From an uncultured Roseburia sp. (GTDB lineage: Bacteria; Bacillota; Clostridia; Lachnospirales; Lachnospiraceae): a stretch of DNA of 32,952 bases. The stretch is from positions 1 to 32,952 of the forward strand of contig CANRSX010000052.1 of assembly GCA_947642555.1 (NCBI GenBank), written 5' to 3'. A program made the translations under genes and the position numbers. The first letter of the stretch is position 1, and every line of letters begins with the position of its first letter. Under the pieces are notes generated by a model, which saw only the letters and a list, made by a program, of their open reading frames with translations, was not told the DNA's origin and ran no database searches. This document shows positions 1 through 8,230 of the stretch, piece by piece.

Positions 1-57
1 TCCCTTTTTTATGGGTGTAGTTTCCGGTTCTGCCAATAATAATTATACACTAACATA

Positions 58-1029
58 TCAATACTCCAGCTTCCACATATACCTTCTTTTGGTCAGCGGA
101 TGGCTGCGCGCGATGGCGAGCTGCTCCGCGTAGATGCGGATGACAGGGGAGAGGATCACGGGGTTAAAGTAGTCGATGACTTCCTTTGCGACGATCTGGC
201 CGAGCCCGAAATCCTTCGCGTCGATTAGCGTCACCTTCGCGTCAAAACGCTGCAGGAAGGCGAGGGTGCGGGAATCCATGGCGCGGGTTTTCCCGTCGTT
301 CATCAGAAGAAGATACGGGACGTCCTTTTCCGCCATCTCAAACGGCCCGTGGAAAAAGTCGCCGTCATTGAAAAACGCGGAGGCGATCCACTGCATCTCC
401 ATCATCAGGCAGGCGGAGAAGGAAAAGGCGACCTCCTGCATCGCGCCGGAGCTGGTGACATAGAGCATCTTCATGTCCTTATGCTCCTGCGCAAAGCGCT
501 CCGCGTCCGGCAGCACGCTTGTGACGGCCTGGTCAATTGCGCCATAGATCCGCTCCATGGCCTCCGCCATCTGCGGATACGCGTCGTACCCCTCCGTCTG
601 ATGCAGCAGCTCCGCGGCGAGCATCAGTACCTTTAACGTCTTGTCTTCCTTGGAGGAATAGCTGTCGTCCCAGGCGAAGACCACCGTATCGTCGGCGTCC
701 TTTGTGATCGGGGAGCCCGGCTCGTGGGTGACGGCGATCGTGTGTGCGCCGCGCATTTTCGCTACGGTTGTCGCCTTCGCGGATTCCGGCGTGGTGCCGC
801 TGAGCGAACAGGTGATGACGACCGCGGTCTCATCCACGGAGACGGGCGTCGCATAGTTGAATTCATTGGCGGTGTGGATGGAGGCGCGTAAGCGTCTGGC
901 ATTTTCCGTCAGAAAATAGTAAGCCGGGTAGAGATCCGCCCGGGATGCGCCGCAGCCCACAAAGAAAACGCTTCTGATGTCAGGCTGCGCCTCAAGGATT
1001 CTGGTTACGATTTGTTTTAACTGCTGCAT
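58..1029 (-). CDS. frlB: SIS-domain sugar-phosphate deglycase, FrlB-like
   Basis: A 323-residue SIS-fold protein, close in length to FrlB (about 340). FrlB splits fructoselysine 6-phosphate, or a related Amadori sugar phosphate, into glucose 6-phosphate and the amine in the cytoplasm. Visible motifs are an N-terminal VGCGASRAD loop, the phosphate-binding SLSGTTPES segment, a late FFHGPFEM segment matching the FRHGPLEI region of FrlB, and an RRYMWKLEY tail resembling the FrlB C terminus. I chose the ATG at 1029 because AGGAAAGGAG lies just upstream; an in-frame ATG 66 bases earlier has no such site. The gene overlaps the end of frlD by 13 bases, so translation is probably coupled. The exact amine carried by the substrate cannot be read from sequence; a GlmS- or AgaS-like isomerase is the alternative. 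Confidence 0.8.
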   Translation of the reverse strand: MQQLKQIVTRILEAQPDIRSVFFVGCGASRADLYPAYYFLTENARRLRASIHTANEFNYATPVSVDETAVVITCSLSGTTPESAKATTVAKMRGAHTIAVTHEPGSPITKDADDTVVFAWDDSYSSKEDKTLKVLMLAAELLHQTEGYDAYPQMAEAMERIYGAIDQAVTSVLPDAERFAQEHKDMKMLYVTSSGAMQEVAFSFSACLMMEMQWIASAFFNDGDFFHGPFEMAEKDVPYLLLMNDGKTRAMDSRTLAFLQRFDAKVTLIDAKDFGLGQIVAKEVIDYFNPVILSPVIRIYAEQLAIARSHPLTKRRYMWKLEY

Positions 1030-1889
1030 GATGGTGACTCCTTTCCTGTGGTGGTGTATGGCTGGCCGAAGCCGAAGGATCCGTCCACGAGACACTGTGC
1101 GGCGGCAAATTCCGCGGCTTTTCGCAGCGCGTATGTGACGGCGGTTCCGTGCAGGTCCGTCTGCGTCCGCGTCAGATACGTGATCAGAAAGCAGGTCAGA
1201 AACGCGTCTCCGGCGGCCATGGTATCCTTTGCATCGACAAATGACGGCATCTGACGGTATTCCCGCTGTCCGTCATAAAGATATGCGCCGTCACTCCCGC
1301 GGGTGGCAAGCGCCATGCTGCATCCTGCCTCACAGGCCTCGTGAAGCAGACGGCGCGTCTCGTCCGGCGCAAGGTGGCTGCAGGAAAAAACGGCGTAATC
1401 GACAAGAGGCAGCGTACCGGACAGCTTCTCCGGTGTGAATTCGTCGGAGAAATCATAGGAGATGCGGCACCCGCGGCGTTTTGCCGCCTCAAGCCAGGTC
1501 TCGGAAAAACCGTAGGCCGAGGAGTGGATCAGGTCAAAGCCGCACAGATAGTCCATGTCCTTTGCGGTAAGGGGAAGCCCCCTGGTGCGCAGCACGCCGC
1601 AGCGGTTGCTCCCCAGAAAGACCCGGTCGCCGTCCCGCAGCTCTACGCGCGCGCAGCCGTTCTCCCCCTCAAAGGTGCGGCAGCGGCTGATGTCGATCCC
1701 AAGCTCCCGGAGTACGGACGTGACAAAGCGGCCCTCCATATCATCGCCGAAGGCCCCGAGAAAGGCGGAGCGGACGCCGAGCTTCGCGGCAAAAACCGCA
1801 AAATTCAAGGCGTTCCCGCCGGGATACATGATGTGCTGATGCTCATATTTGTCGACCACCTGGTCGCCGAGACCGATTACCTGAAACAT
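1017..1889 (-). CDS. frlD: PfkB-family sugar kinase, FrlD-like (fructoselysine 6-kinase)
   Basis: A 290-residue ribokinase/PfkB-family kinase expected to phosphorylate an imported Amadori sugar at C6, feeding the adjacent deglycase. The N-terminal GLGDQVVD strand, the sugar-binding GGNALNFAVFAAKLG segment and the C-terminal ATP/anion-hole motif are all visible. That last motif reads DTMAAGD (catalytic Asp228), where most family members have DTxGAGD, so the first glycine is alanine. The start at 1889 is supported by AGAAAGGAAG eight bases upstream; a longer in-frame start would begin inside the operator and has no ribosome site. It is the promoter-proximal gene, directly downstream of a strong promoter and palindrome. 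Assignment to FrlD rests on the pairing with a FrlB-like deglycase and on resemblance across the VDYAVFS and GAYLYDG segments. Confidence 0.78.
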   Translation of the reverse strand: MFQVIGLGDQVVDKYEHQHIMYPGGNALNFAVFAAKLGVRSAFLGAFGDDMEGRFVTSVLRELGIDISRCRTFEGENGCARVELRDGDRVFLGSNRCGVLRTRGLPLTAKDMDYLCGFDLIHSSAYGFSETWLEAAKRRGCRISYDFSDEFTPEKLSGTLPLVDYAVFSCSHLAPDETRRLLHEACEAGCSMALATRGSDGAYLYDGQREYRQMPSFVDAKDTMAAGDAFLTCFLITYLTRTQTDLHGTAVTYALRKAAEFAAAQCLVDGSFGFGQPYTTTGKESPSCSS

Positions 1890-1974
1890 AGTGTGCGCTT
1901 CCTTTCTGAAGTTCTGCCGGACGGACAGAAGAACCTGTGTGAGTCCTGCGTTCCGTCGCCATACATTTGACTGG

Positions 1975-1994
1975 CATATGGTATATACCATATG
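1975..1994. promoter_or_regulatory. 20-bp perfect palindromic operator of the frl operon
   Basis: CATATGGTATATACCATATG is a perfect palindrome. Its core GTATATAC fits the GT-N-TA-N-AC pattern known for the HutC branch of GntR regulators, the branch containing FrlR. It begins just past the -10 box of the frlD promoter and so covers roughly +1 to +20 of the transcript, a position expected for repression. No GntR/HutC regulator gene lies next to it in this window. Confidence 0.75.
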
Positions 1995-2002
1995 ATGGGT
2001 TT

Positions 2003-2031
2003 ATCATATCAGAGAGGGAAGGGTTTGTCAA
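2003..2031 (-). promoter_or_regulatory. Sigma-A promoter of frlDB
   Basis: On the minus strand TTGACA (2026-2031), a 17-base spacer and TATGAT (2003-2008) form a near-perfect sigma-A promoter. The start of transcription should fall near 1995, at the edge of the palindromic operator. Confidence 0.82.
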
Positions 2032-2056
2032 GTTATAAAAGAAAAGATGTTTTTGG

Positions 2057-2085
2057 TTGCGGATTATTCCGGAGGGAAGTATACT
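2057..2085 (+). promoter_or_regulatory. Probable sigma-A promoter of sbcDC
   Basis: TTGCGG (2057-2062), 17 bases, then TATACT (2080-2085), divergent from the frl promoter and about 48 bases ahead of the sbcD start. The -35 box is only a partial match. Confidence 0.45.
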
Positions 2086-2132
2086 GTGATTATCAGCAGA
2101 GGATTTTTACATACGAAAGGAGCCCTCATACA

Positions 2133-3284
2133 TTGAGATTTCTTCACACATCAGATCTGCATCTCGGAAAGCGTCTCCACGAATTTTCCCTGTCGGAGGA
2201 TCAGCGATATATCTTACAGCAGATCGCCCGGGTTGCAAAGGAACAGGCCGTGGACGCGGTACTCATCTCCGGCGATATCTATGACAGGCCCGTGCCGTCC
2301 GCAGAGGCGGTGCAGCTCTTTGATCAGTTTATGACAACCCTCGTAAAAAACGGGCATATGGTATTTGCCATCAACGGAAACCACGATTCCGCGGAGCGGC
2401 TCGCGTTCGGCGCACAGCTGATGCGGGAGAGCGGCGTGTACGTATCCACTGTCTATGACGGGACGGTGATGCGGATTCCCCTGCGGGATGAATACGGGGA
2501 GCTGTCCGTGTACCTGCTCCCGTTTCTAAAGCCGGCGGTGGTGCGCCACGCACTCGGGAGGAGTGAGGACGCATCGTCGGACGAAGAGGACATCATCAGC
2601 TACCAGGACGCGCTGTCCGCTGCGCTTGCCCGGGCTGAGGTGCGCGCGGAGGAACGCAGCGTCCTCCTGGCGCATCAGTTTGTGACGGGAGCCGGTCGCT
2701 GTGATTCGGAGGAGATCGTGGTGGGCGGTCTCGACAATGTGGACGCCTCCCTATTCGACGCGTTTGACTATGCCGCGCTGGGACACATTCACAGCCCGCA
2801 GTCCGTGGGGCGGGAGACGGTGCGCTACGCGGGCACGCCGTTAAAATATTCTTTTTCCGAGGCGGGGCAGGTCAAATCCGTGACGATCGCTGATCTGAGG
2901 GAGAAAGGGACAACAGAAATCCGCACCGTACCGCTTACGCCGCTCCGCGATCTGAAAAAGCTTCGGGGCAGCTATCAGGAGCTGATGAGCCGGTCCTTCT
3001 GGCAGGAACGAAACCGGGAGGATTATGTGCAGATCACGCTGACGGACGAAGAGGATATCCCGGACGTGCTGGCGCGGCTTCGGGTGATTTATCCGAATCT
3101 GATGCGCCTGGAATACGACAACCGGCGCACCAGGCAGAACCAGGAATTAAAGGCGGTGGAGGAGCTCGAAAAAAAGTCGGAGCTTGAGCTGTTCTGCGAA
3201 TTTTACGAAAAACAGAACAACCAGCCGATGAGTGAGGAGCAGAAGAACTATGTCGAAGCGCTGATCGCAAAGCTCGGTCGCTGA
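2133..3284 (+). CDS. sbcD: Exonuclease SbcD (Mre11-type nuclease subunit)
   Basis: A 383-residue calcineurin-like phosphoesterase, the nuclease subunit of SbcCD, which opens hairpins and trims protein-blocked DNA ends. Metal-binding motifs are in order: HTSDLHLGKRL at the N terminus, SGDIYDRP, INGNHDS and ALGHIHSPQ. The C-terminal third is the SbcC-contact/capping region typical of SbcD. The most likely start is the TTG at 2133, which gives the canonical beginning MRFLHTSDLH and has GAAAGGAG 11 bases upstream. An upstream in-frame ATG at 1992 would add 47 unrelated residues, with coding beginning inside the frl operator. It is followed after 94 bases by sbcC, as is usual for this pair. The length matches the family (about 380-400). 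Confidence 0.93.
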   Translation: MRFLHTSDLHLGKRLHEFSLSEDQRYILQQIARVAKEQAVDAVLISGDIYDRPVPSAEAVQLFDQFMTTLVKNGHMVFAINGNHDSAERLAFGAQLMRESGVYVSTVYDGTVMRIPLRDEYGELSVYLLPFLKPAVVRHALGRSEDASSDEEDIISYQDALSAALARAEVRAEERSVLLAHQFVTGAGRCDSEEIVVGGLDNVDASLFDAFDYAALGHIHSPQSVGRETVRYAGTPLKYSFSEAGQVKSVTIADLREKGTTEIRTVPLTPLRDLKKLRGSYQELMSRSFWQERNREDYVQITLTDEEDIPDVLARLRVIYPNLMRLEYDNRRTRQNQELKAVEELEKKSELELFCEFYEKQNNQPMSEEQKNYVEALIAKLGR

Positions 3285-3378
3285 CCTGGCGGCAGTGCTG
3301 CGCAGACACCTGCGGCAGATATCATGGTAACGCCTGATGCACAGCCAGTGTGGGCGGAAAGAAGAAAGGGAGGCTGTC

Positions 3379-6300
3379 ATGAAGCCGGTAAAACTGACGA
3401 TAAGCGCATTCGGACCGTATGCGGGGGAGACCACGATCGATTTTACGCAGCTGGGGGAACAGGGGCTTTACCTGATCACCGGCGATACGGGAGCAGGAAA
3501 AACTACAATTTTCGATGCGATCTGTTTTGCGCTCTACGGGGAGGCGAGCGGGGATTTCAGGAAGGCGGAGATGTTCCGCAGCAGATACGCAGCAGACGAT
3601 ACGGCGACGTATGTGCAGCTGGTGTTTGACTGTGCGGGGAAGCGCTATACGGTGCGCCGAAACCCGGAATATCTGCGCCCGAAGAGCAGGGGAAGCGGCA
3701 TGACCGTCCAGAAGGCGGAGGCGGAGCTGACGGGGCCGGATGAAAAAGAACCGGTCACAAGAGCGCGGGAGGTCACGCAGGCAGTGACAGAGCTGATCGG
3801 GCTCGACCGGAACCAGTTTGTGCAGATCGCCATGATCGCGCAGGGGGAATTTCAGAAAATCCTGTTTGCGGGGAGCCAGGAGCGCAGCGAGATTTTTCGG
3901 AAACTATTCGGTACCGGCATCTATGACCGGCTGCAGGAGCGCTTAAGGACGGAGACAAAAGAGCGGCAGAACGAATACGAGGAATTAAACCGGAGCATCG
4001 TACAGTATCTGGACGGGATTGTGTGCGAGGAAGACACGCCTGCCGCGGCGGAGCTTTTTCACCAGAAGCAGACCGGGTTTGACGGGCAGCTGGCGGAGGG
4101 GCTTAATCTGCTGGGGCGGCTGTGTGACGAAGAGGAAAAGGCGGCGGCGGAATATGACGGACAGCTGGAGGAGCTCGACGAGCGGATTCGGGACGCGGAG
4201 AGGCAGCTTGGAAATATGCAGGAGATCCGCAGACAGCGGGAGCAGCTTGCCGGCAGAGAGCAGGAGCTTGCACAACAGGAGCCGGCATACCGGAGCGCGG
4301 AAGCGGCATATACGGCGGCGAAGAAAGCGGCGGAGGAAGGCAGCGGGCTTGACTCTGCGATCCGTGAGCTGAAGGAGCGGCTGGCTCTGTATGAGCGGAT
4401 TGCAGAAGAGGAAAAAGCGCAGCAGAAGCGTGAGCAGGCATGGCAGGATAGCGGACGCGAATGCCGGGAAAAAAAGGAGCAGAAGGAGCGGGAGCAGGAA
4501 CGGCTGACCGCACAGCAAGGGGAGTATGAGACGCTCTCCGGCGCGGAGAAAGAGCAGGAGCGGGCGGCGCACCGGATGGAGCTTCTGACCGAAAAAGAAA
4601 ACGCCCTGGCAGCCGGGAGGAAGCGTCTGCGCGAGGAGGAAGAAAAGCAGGAGAGCCTGCAGAAAGCGGCCCGCGCGTGTAAAGAGGAACTGGACAGGCT
4701 GGTGCAGGAGACAGACGGACTGGGCGAAGCGGAGGAACAGTGCCAAAAGGAGCATGAAGCGCTGAAAAACGCGGGAGAAGAGGAACTAAAATGCCGCCAT
4801 GAAACGGAACAGGCGGAAAAAAAGTTCGATCAGTACCGCGCGGCAGCGAAAGGCTGTGCGGCGGCCAGGGAGGAAATGCATCGGCAGGAGGAGATCTGCG
4901 GCGGTCTGCGCAGCCGGCTGGAGGGCCTGGCGGAATCGCTTGCGTCATGTCAGAAAGAGGCGGAAACCTTAAAGGACGCTGAGGTGACATATATCCTTTT
5001 GCAGCAGGAGGCCGGGCGGCAGAAGGAAGCAGGAGAACGGCTGGCCACGTTAAAGAAGGAAGCGGATCAGATCGATGCGGTCAAAAAAGAGCTTACGGCG
5101 GCACAGGAGGAATACCGCGCGACAGCTGCGGAGAAGGAAAAACTGGCCGGGGAATACCACAGTGCGCAGCGGCAGCGCCTGGACGCGCAGGCTGGTCTGC
5201 TGGCGCGTACGCTGAAGGATGGCGCACCCTGTCCGGTGTGCGGGTCAGTGCATCATCCCGCGCCCGCGGCGCTGGCAGAGGAGGTGTTCACAGAGGAGGA
5301 GCTGGAGCGCAAAGCAGAGCAGCTCTCCGCCGCGGAGCAGAAGGAAAAAAGCTGTTCCGAGAGCGCGGGACGGCTCATCGAGCGGCTTCTGGCACAGAAG
5401 AACGCAGCGGCGCGGCGGGCGGAGGAGACATCCGTACTCCTGGAAGTAAGATCCGGACGCCTGGAAGAGGCATCCGAACGCCCGGAAGAGACATCCGGAT
5501 GCCCGAAAGAGGCATTCGAACGCCCGGAAGAGACGCCCGGAATGCCGCAGGCGGAATGGGAGGAAGCGGACTGGCGGCGGTACATCAGCGCGTGTAAAAA
5601 ATGCCTGGAAGAGCAGAAAAAAGAGACGTCCGCGCAGCTTTTGGAGGCGGAGGAGAACCGCGCGCGAAAGGAAGCGCTGGAAAAACAGATCGAAACGCAG
5701 ACGGCAGAGAAAAATCAGCTGGGCAGTGAAGTGGAGGAGGCTGCGCAGAAGCTCGCCGTCTGCCGCGGCCTCCTCGAGGAGAAGGAGCGGCAGAGAGGGG
5801 AGCTGGAAGCGGAAATCCGGCGGGAGTACGCGGGACAGCTGCCGGACGCCGCAGAAGAGCTGCCGGGTGCCGCGGAAAATACGACAACTGTAGAAATATT
5901 TCTGGAAGAACGGCTGACCCTGTGCCAGAAAAATCTGACGCTTAAAATGGCCGACGTGAAGCGTGCAAAAGAGCTGGAGCAGTCGCTGCAAAAGCTGGGA
6001 GAACAGCGCGGGGAACTGCAGGACCGCATTGCCGGACAGCAGACACAGGAAGCGGAGTACAGGGGAAAGATCAGTGAGCAGGAGACATTACTGGCCGCAG
6101 AGCGCAGACGGGCGGCGGAGCAGCAGAACGAAATTTCCGAATGGGGCAGACGTCAGAGCCCGGACGACGGAAAGACAGAGGAAATCAGCGTGGATGAGCT
6201 TCTGGCGGGACTTCGGTCACGGTTTGCGCGGGAGCTGTCGGACAGCAGTGAGCGGCTGAAACAGAGAGAGGGGCTTTCGGAGGAGATCCGTCGCCGGGAA

Positions 6301-7317
6301 ATGAGGGTCGGCGAGCTGGGGGAGGAAATCAGAAATGCGGAGATAAAAACCGCCAGGCTTCTGGCGGAGCGCGAGGCGGGGCAGAAACAGCTTGCAGCGC
6401 TAAAAGAGCAGTCAGGCGGGGAATCGCGGGAGGAGACCGAAGAAGAGATCCGCCGGCTGGAAGAGCAGAAGGAGACGCTTTCCAGAGAGCTTCTGACTGC
6501 GGAACAGACATATCGGGAACAGGAAAAGATAAGGCAGGAGCTTTCGGCGGTGATCCGCGATCTGACGGCGCGCCTGGACCAGACAGGGGAGAGTGAGAGA
6601 TGCGAGGAGGAGATGATATCCGCGCGGGAGGCGTATCAGGAAGAAAAACGACGACTGTCTGAAATGCGGGAGCGCACCCGTCATGCGCTGCTCACGAACC
6701 AGAAGATTCACAGGACGGTACAGGAAAAGCAAAAGGATATCGAGGCGGTGGAGAAGACGTATGTCTGGATGCGCGCGCTATCCGGGACGGCGAACGGCAC
6801 GCTTCCCGGTAAGCAGAAGATCGAGCTGGAGACCTACGTGCAGATGACCTATTTCGACCGGATCTTAAGGCGGGCAAACCTGCGGCTGCTCGTGATGAGC
6901 GGGGGACAGTACGAGCTTTTGCGGGAACAGGACGGGGAGAGTAAAAAAGGAAAGGCCGGGCTTGAGCTTCTTGTGACGGATCACTATAACGGCACGGCGC
7001 GCAGCGTGAGAACGCTCTCTGGCGGAGAGGTATTTATGGCGTCCTTAGCGCTTGCGCTCGGGCTTTCGGACGAGATTCAGTCGTATGCCGGGGGAATCCG
7101 GCTGGACTGCATGTTTGTGGACGAGGGCTTCGGCTCGCTGGACGCGGAGTCGCTGGCACAGGCGGTCCGCGCGCTGGTTTTGCTGTCGGAGGGCAGCCGG
7201 CTTGTGGGGATTATCTCACATGTTTCAGAATTAAACGAGCAGATTGATAAAAAAATCGTTGTGACAAAACGCCGCGATCAGGGCAGAATCAGCAGCCATG
7301 TCCGCATTGAGACATGA
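3379..7317 (+). CDS. sbcC: Exonuclease SbcC (Rad50-type SMC ATPase subunit)
   Basis: A 1312-residue SMC-like ATPase, partner of SbcD in DNA-end processing. Walker A is GDTGAGKT at residues 35-42, the zinc-hook CPVC is at 618-621, the ABC signature LSGGE is at 1213-1217, and Walker B ends in FVDE at about 1246-1249. Between the heads lie long Glu/Lys/Arg/Gln-rich coiled-coil arms. It is longer than typical SbcC (about 1050-1130). Part of the excess is a proline-containing heptapeptide repeat at residues 684-725, just after the hook. The ATG at 3379 is chosen because AAAGGGAGG lies 5 bases upstream and it gives the canonical start MKPVKLTISAFGPY. It follows sbcD by 94 bases and is surely co-transcribed. 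Confidence 0.94.
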   Translation: MKPVKLTISAFGPYAGETTIDFTQLGEQGLYLITGDTGAGKTTIFDAICFALYGEASGDFRKAEMFRSRYAADDTATYVQLVFDCAGKRYTVRRNPEYLRPKSRGSGMTVQKAEAELTGPDEKEPVTRAREVTQAVTELIGLDRNQFVQIAMIAQGEFQKILFAGSQERSEIFRKLFGTGIYDRLQERLRTETKERQNEYEELNRSIVQYLDGIVCEEDTPAAAELFHQKQTGFDGQLAEGLNLLGRLCDEEEKAAAEYDGQLEELDERIRDAERQLGNMQEIRRQREQLAGREQELAQQEPAYRSAEAAYTAAKKAAEEGSGLDSAIRELKERLALYERIAEEEKAQQKREQAWQDSGRECREKKEQKEREQERLTAQQGEYETLSGAEKEQERAAHRMELLTEKENALAAGRKRLREEEEKQESLQKAARACKEELDRLVQETDGLGEAEEQCQKEHEALKNAGEEELKCRHETEQAEKKFDQYRAAAKGCAAAREEMHRQEEICGGLRSRLEGLAESLASCQKEAETLKDAEVTYILLQQEAGRQKEAGERLATLKKEADQIDAVKKELTAAQEEYRATAAEKEKLAGEYHSAQRQRLDAQAGLLARTLKDGAPCPVCGSVHHPAPAALAEEVFTEEELERKAEQLSAAEQKEKSCSESAGRLIERLLAQKNAAARRAEETSVLLEVRSGRLEEASERPEETSGCPKEAFERPEETPGMPQAEWEEADWRRYISACKKCLEEQKKETSAQLLEAEENRARKEALEKQIETQTAEKNQLGSEVEEAAQKLAVCRGLLEEKERQRGELEAEIRREYAGQLPDAAEELPGAAENTTTVEIFLEERLTLCQKNLTLKMADVKRAKELEQSLQKLGEQRGELQDRIAGQQTQEAEYRGKISEQETLLAAERRRAAEQQNEISEWGRRQSPDDGKTEEISVDELLAGLRSRFARELSDSSERLKQREGLSEEIRRREMRVGELGEEIRNAEIKTARLLAEREAGQKQLAALKEQSGGESREETEEEIRRLEEQKETLSRELLTAEQTYREQEKIRQELSAVIRDLTARLDQTGESERCEEEMISAREAYQEEKRRLSEMRERTRHALLTNQKIHRTVQEKQKDIEAVEKTYVWMRALSGTANGTLPGKQKIELETYVQMTYFDRILRRANLRLLVMSGGQYELLREQDGESKKGKAGLELLVTDHYNGTARSVRTLSGGEVFMASLALALGLSDEIQSYAGGIRLDCMFVDEGFGSLDAESLAQAVRALVLLSEGSRLVGIISHVSELNEQIDKKIVVTKRRDQGRISSHVRIET
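5428..5553 (+). repeat. 21-bp in-frame minisatellite inside sbcC
   Basis: About six diverged copies of a 21-base unit, the clearest four at 5449-5532. Each encodes a heptapeptide of the form ASERPEE (RSGRLEE, ASERPEE, TSGCPKE, AFERPEE). Copies differ mainly at single bases, so the array looks recently expanded. It sits in the returning coiled-coil arm about 60 residues after the zinc hook. Confidence 0.85.
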
Positions 7318-7334
7318 AAACAGCGAGAAAGGCA

Positions 7335-7363
7335 TTGCAAAGTGCCAGAAGCTGCATTAGAAT
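7335..7363 (+). promoter_or_regulatory. Sigma-A promoter of the zinc-ribbon repeat protein
   Basis: TTGCAA (7335-7340), a 17-base spacer and TAGAAT (7358-7363), about 40 bases before the start codon and just after the sbcC stop. This suggests that the gene is transcribed independently of sbcDC. Confidence 0.6.
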
Positions 7364-7404
7364 AGAAGAGACACTGTGTATGATTCAGGAAAAGGAGAGA
7401 GCGG

Positions 7405-8166
7405 ATGATCTGTAAATACTGTAATGCGGAGAATAAGGATTATGCGGTTTTCTGTGAACAATGCGGAAAGCCGTTAAAGGAGCAGACTTATATGGAGGAC
7501 GGTACGTCGGGCGGATCGGACGATTCGCAGGGCGGTTACGGAGACCAGCAGACCGGCTACGGAGCAGAGGGAGCCGGCTACGGTACGCCAGGCCAGGGCA
7601 GCTACGGAACAGAAGGAGCCGGCAGCGGTACGCCAGGCCAGGGCAGCTACGGAGCAGAGGGAGCCGGCTACGGTACGCCAGGCCAGGGCAGCTACGGAAC
7701 AGAGGGAGCCGGCTACGGTACGCCAGGCCAGCCGGGCTATGGGAGTCAGGGCGGCTATGGGAATCAGCAGGGAGGCTACGGTACGACCGGCCAGCCGGGT
7801 TACGGAAACCAGCAGGCAGGCTATGGGTATCAGCCGGGTTACGGTACGTCTGGCCAGCCGGGCTACGGGACACCTGGTCAGGGCGGCTACGGGATGCCCG
7901 GCTATGGAAATTATCCGCAGCCGGAGAACAAAGGTCAGTCCATCGCATCCCTGGTACTCGGATGTATCGGACTCGTGGCGTGGTGCATCCCCCTGTTCGG
8001 CTATCCGGTGACGATTGTCGGACTGATTCTCGGTGTGACGGGCAGAAACAAAGGCGGGAAGAGTCTGGCGACGGCAGGGATCATCCTCTGCATCATCACC
8101 CTGGTGCTGACCCTGATCAACTCCATCGCAGGCGCATATATGGGACTGACCGGACAGCTGTACTGA
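7405..8166 (+). CDS. Zinc-ribbon, Gly/Tyr/Gln-repeat, DUF4190-like membrane protein
   Basis: A 253-residue protein in three parts. Residues 1-24 form a zinc ribbon with Cys3, Cys6, Cys17 and Cys20. Residues about 35-170 are low complexity, rich in Gly, Tyr, Gln, Pro and Thr, and include four 15-residue tandem copies. Residues about 175-253 hold two hydrophobic segments separated by a short GRNKGGKS loop, resembling DUF4190 membrane domains. No signal peptide is present, so the zinc ribbon and repeat are probably cytoplasmic and anchored to the membrane. GGAAAAGGAGAG lies just upstream of the ATG. Zinc-ribbon plus DUF4190 architectures are common in Firmicutes, but their role is unknown to me. 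The tyrosine/glycine-rich tract resembles disordered, self-associating sequences; that is inference only. Confidence 0.85.
   Translation: MICKYCNAENKDYAVFCEQCGKPLKEQTYMEDGTSGGSDDSQGGYGDQQTGYGAEGAGYGTPGQGSYGTEGAGSGTPGQGSYGAEGAGYGTPGQGSYGTEGAGYGTPGQPGYGSQGGYGNQQGGYGTTGQPGYGNQQAGYGYQPGYGTSGQPGYGTPGQGGYGMPGYGNYPQPENKGQSIASLVLGCIGLVAWCIPLFGYPVTIVGLILGVTGRNKGGKSLATAGIILCIITLVLTLINSIAGAYMGLTGQLY
7561..7740 (+). repeat. Four 45-bp tandem repeats in the zinc-ribbon protein gene
   Basis: Four head-to-tail 45-base units at 7561-7605, 7606-7650, 7651-7695 and 7696-7740. Each encodes a 15-residue unit of the type GAEGAGYGTPGQGSY. Units differ at only a few bases. More diverged GYG-x-PGQ repeats continue to about 7910. 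Confidence 0.92.
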
Positions 8167-8230
8167 CAGTTGTCATCCGTGTGCGGGGATGTGCGCCATG
8201 ACAGTCCGCCGCAGGAAAGGAGAACGACAG

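Noticed and set aside
2025..2030. TTGTCA on the plus strand as a -35 box for sbcD
   Set aside because: No acceptable -10 lies 16-18 bases downstream; it is the reverse side of the frl -35 region.
4103..4990. Long open frames on the minus strand opposite sbcC, also at 3985-4755 and 5245-5991
   Set aside because: They are antisense to an intact SbcC coiled-coil region; GC-rich repetitive codons remove stops. The products are Pro/Leu/Arg-rich with no domain and no ribosome site.
5428..5553. CRISPR-like reading of the sbcC repeat array
   Set aside because: Units are contiguous without spacers, are in coding frame and diverged; no cas genes are present.
7461..8201. Arg-rich 246-codon frame overlapping the zinc-ribbon repeat gene
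   Set aside because: It arises from reading the 45-bp repeats in another frame; the zinc ribbon and membrane helices are in the other frame, which has the ribosome site.
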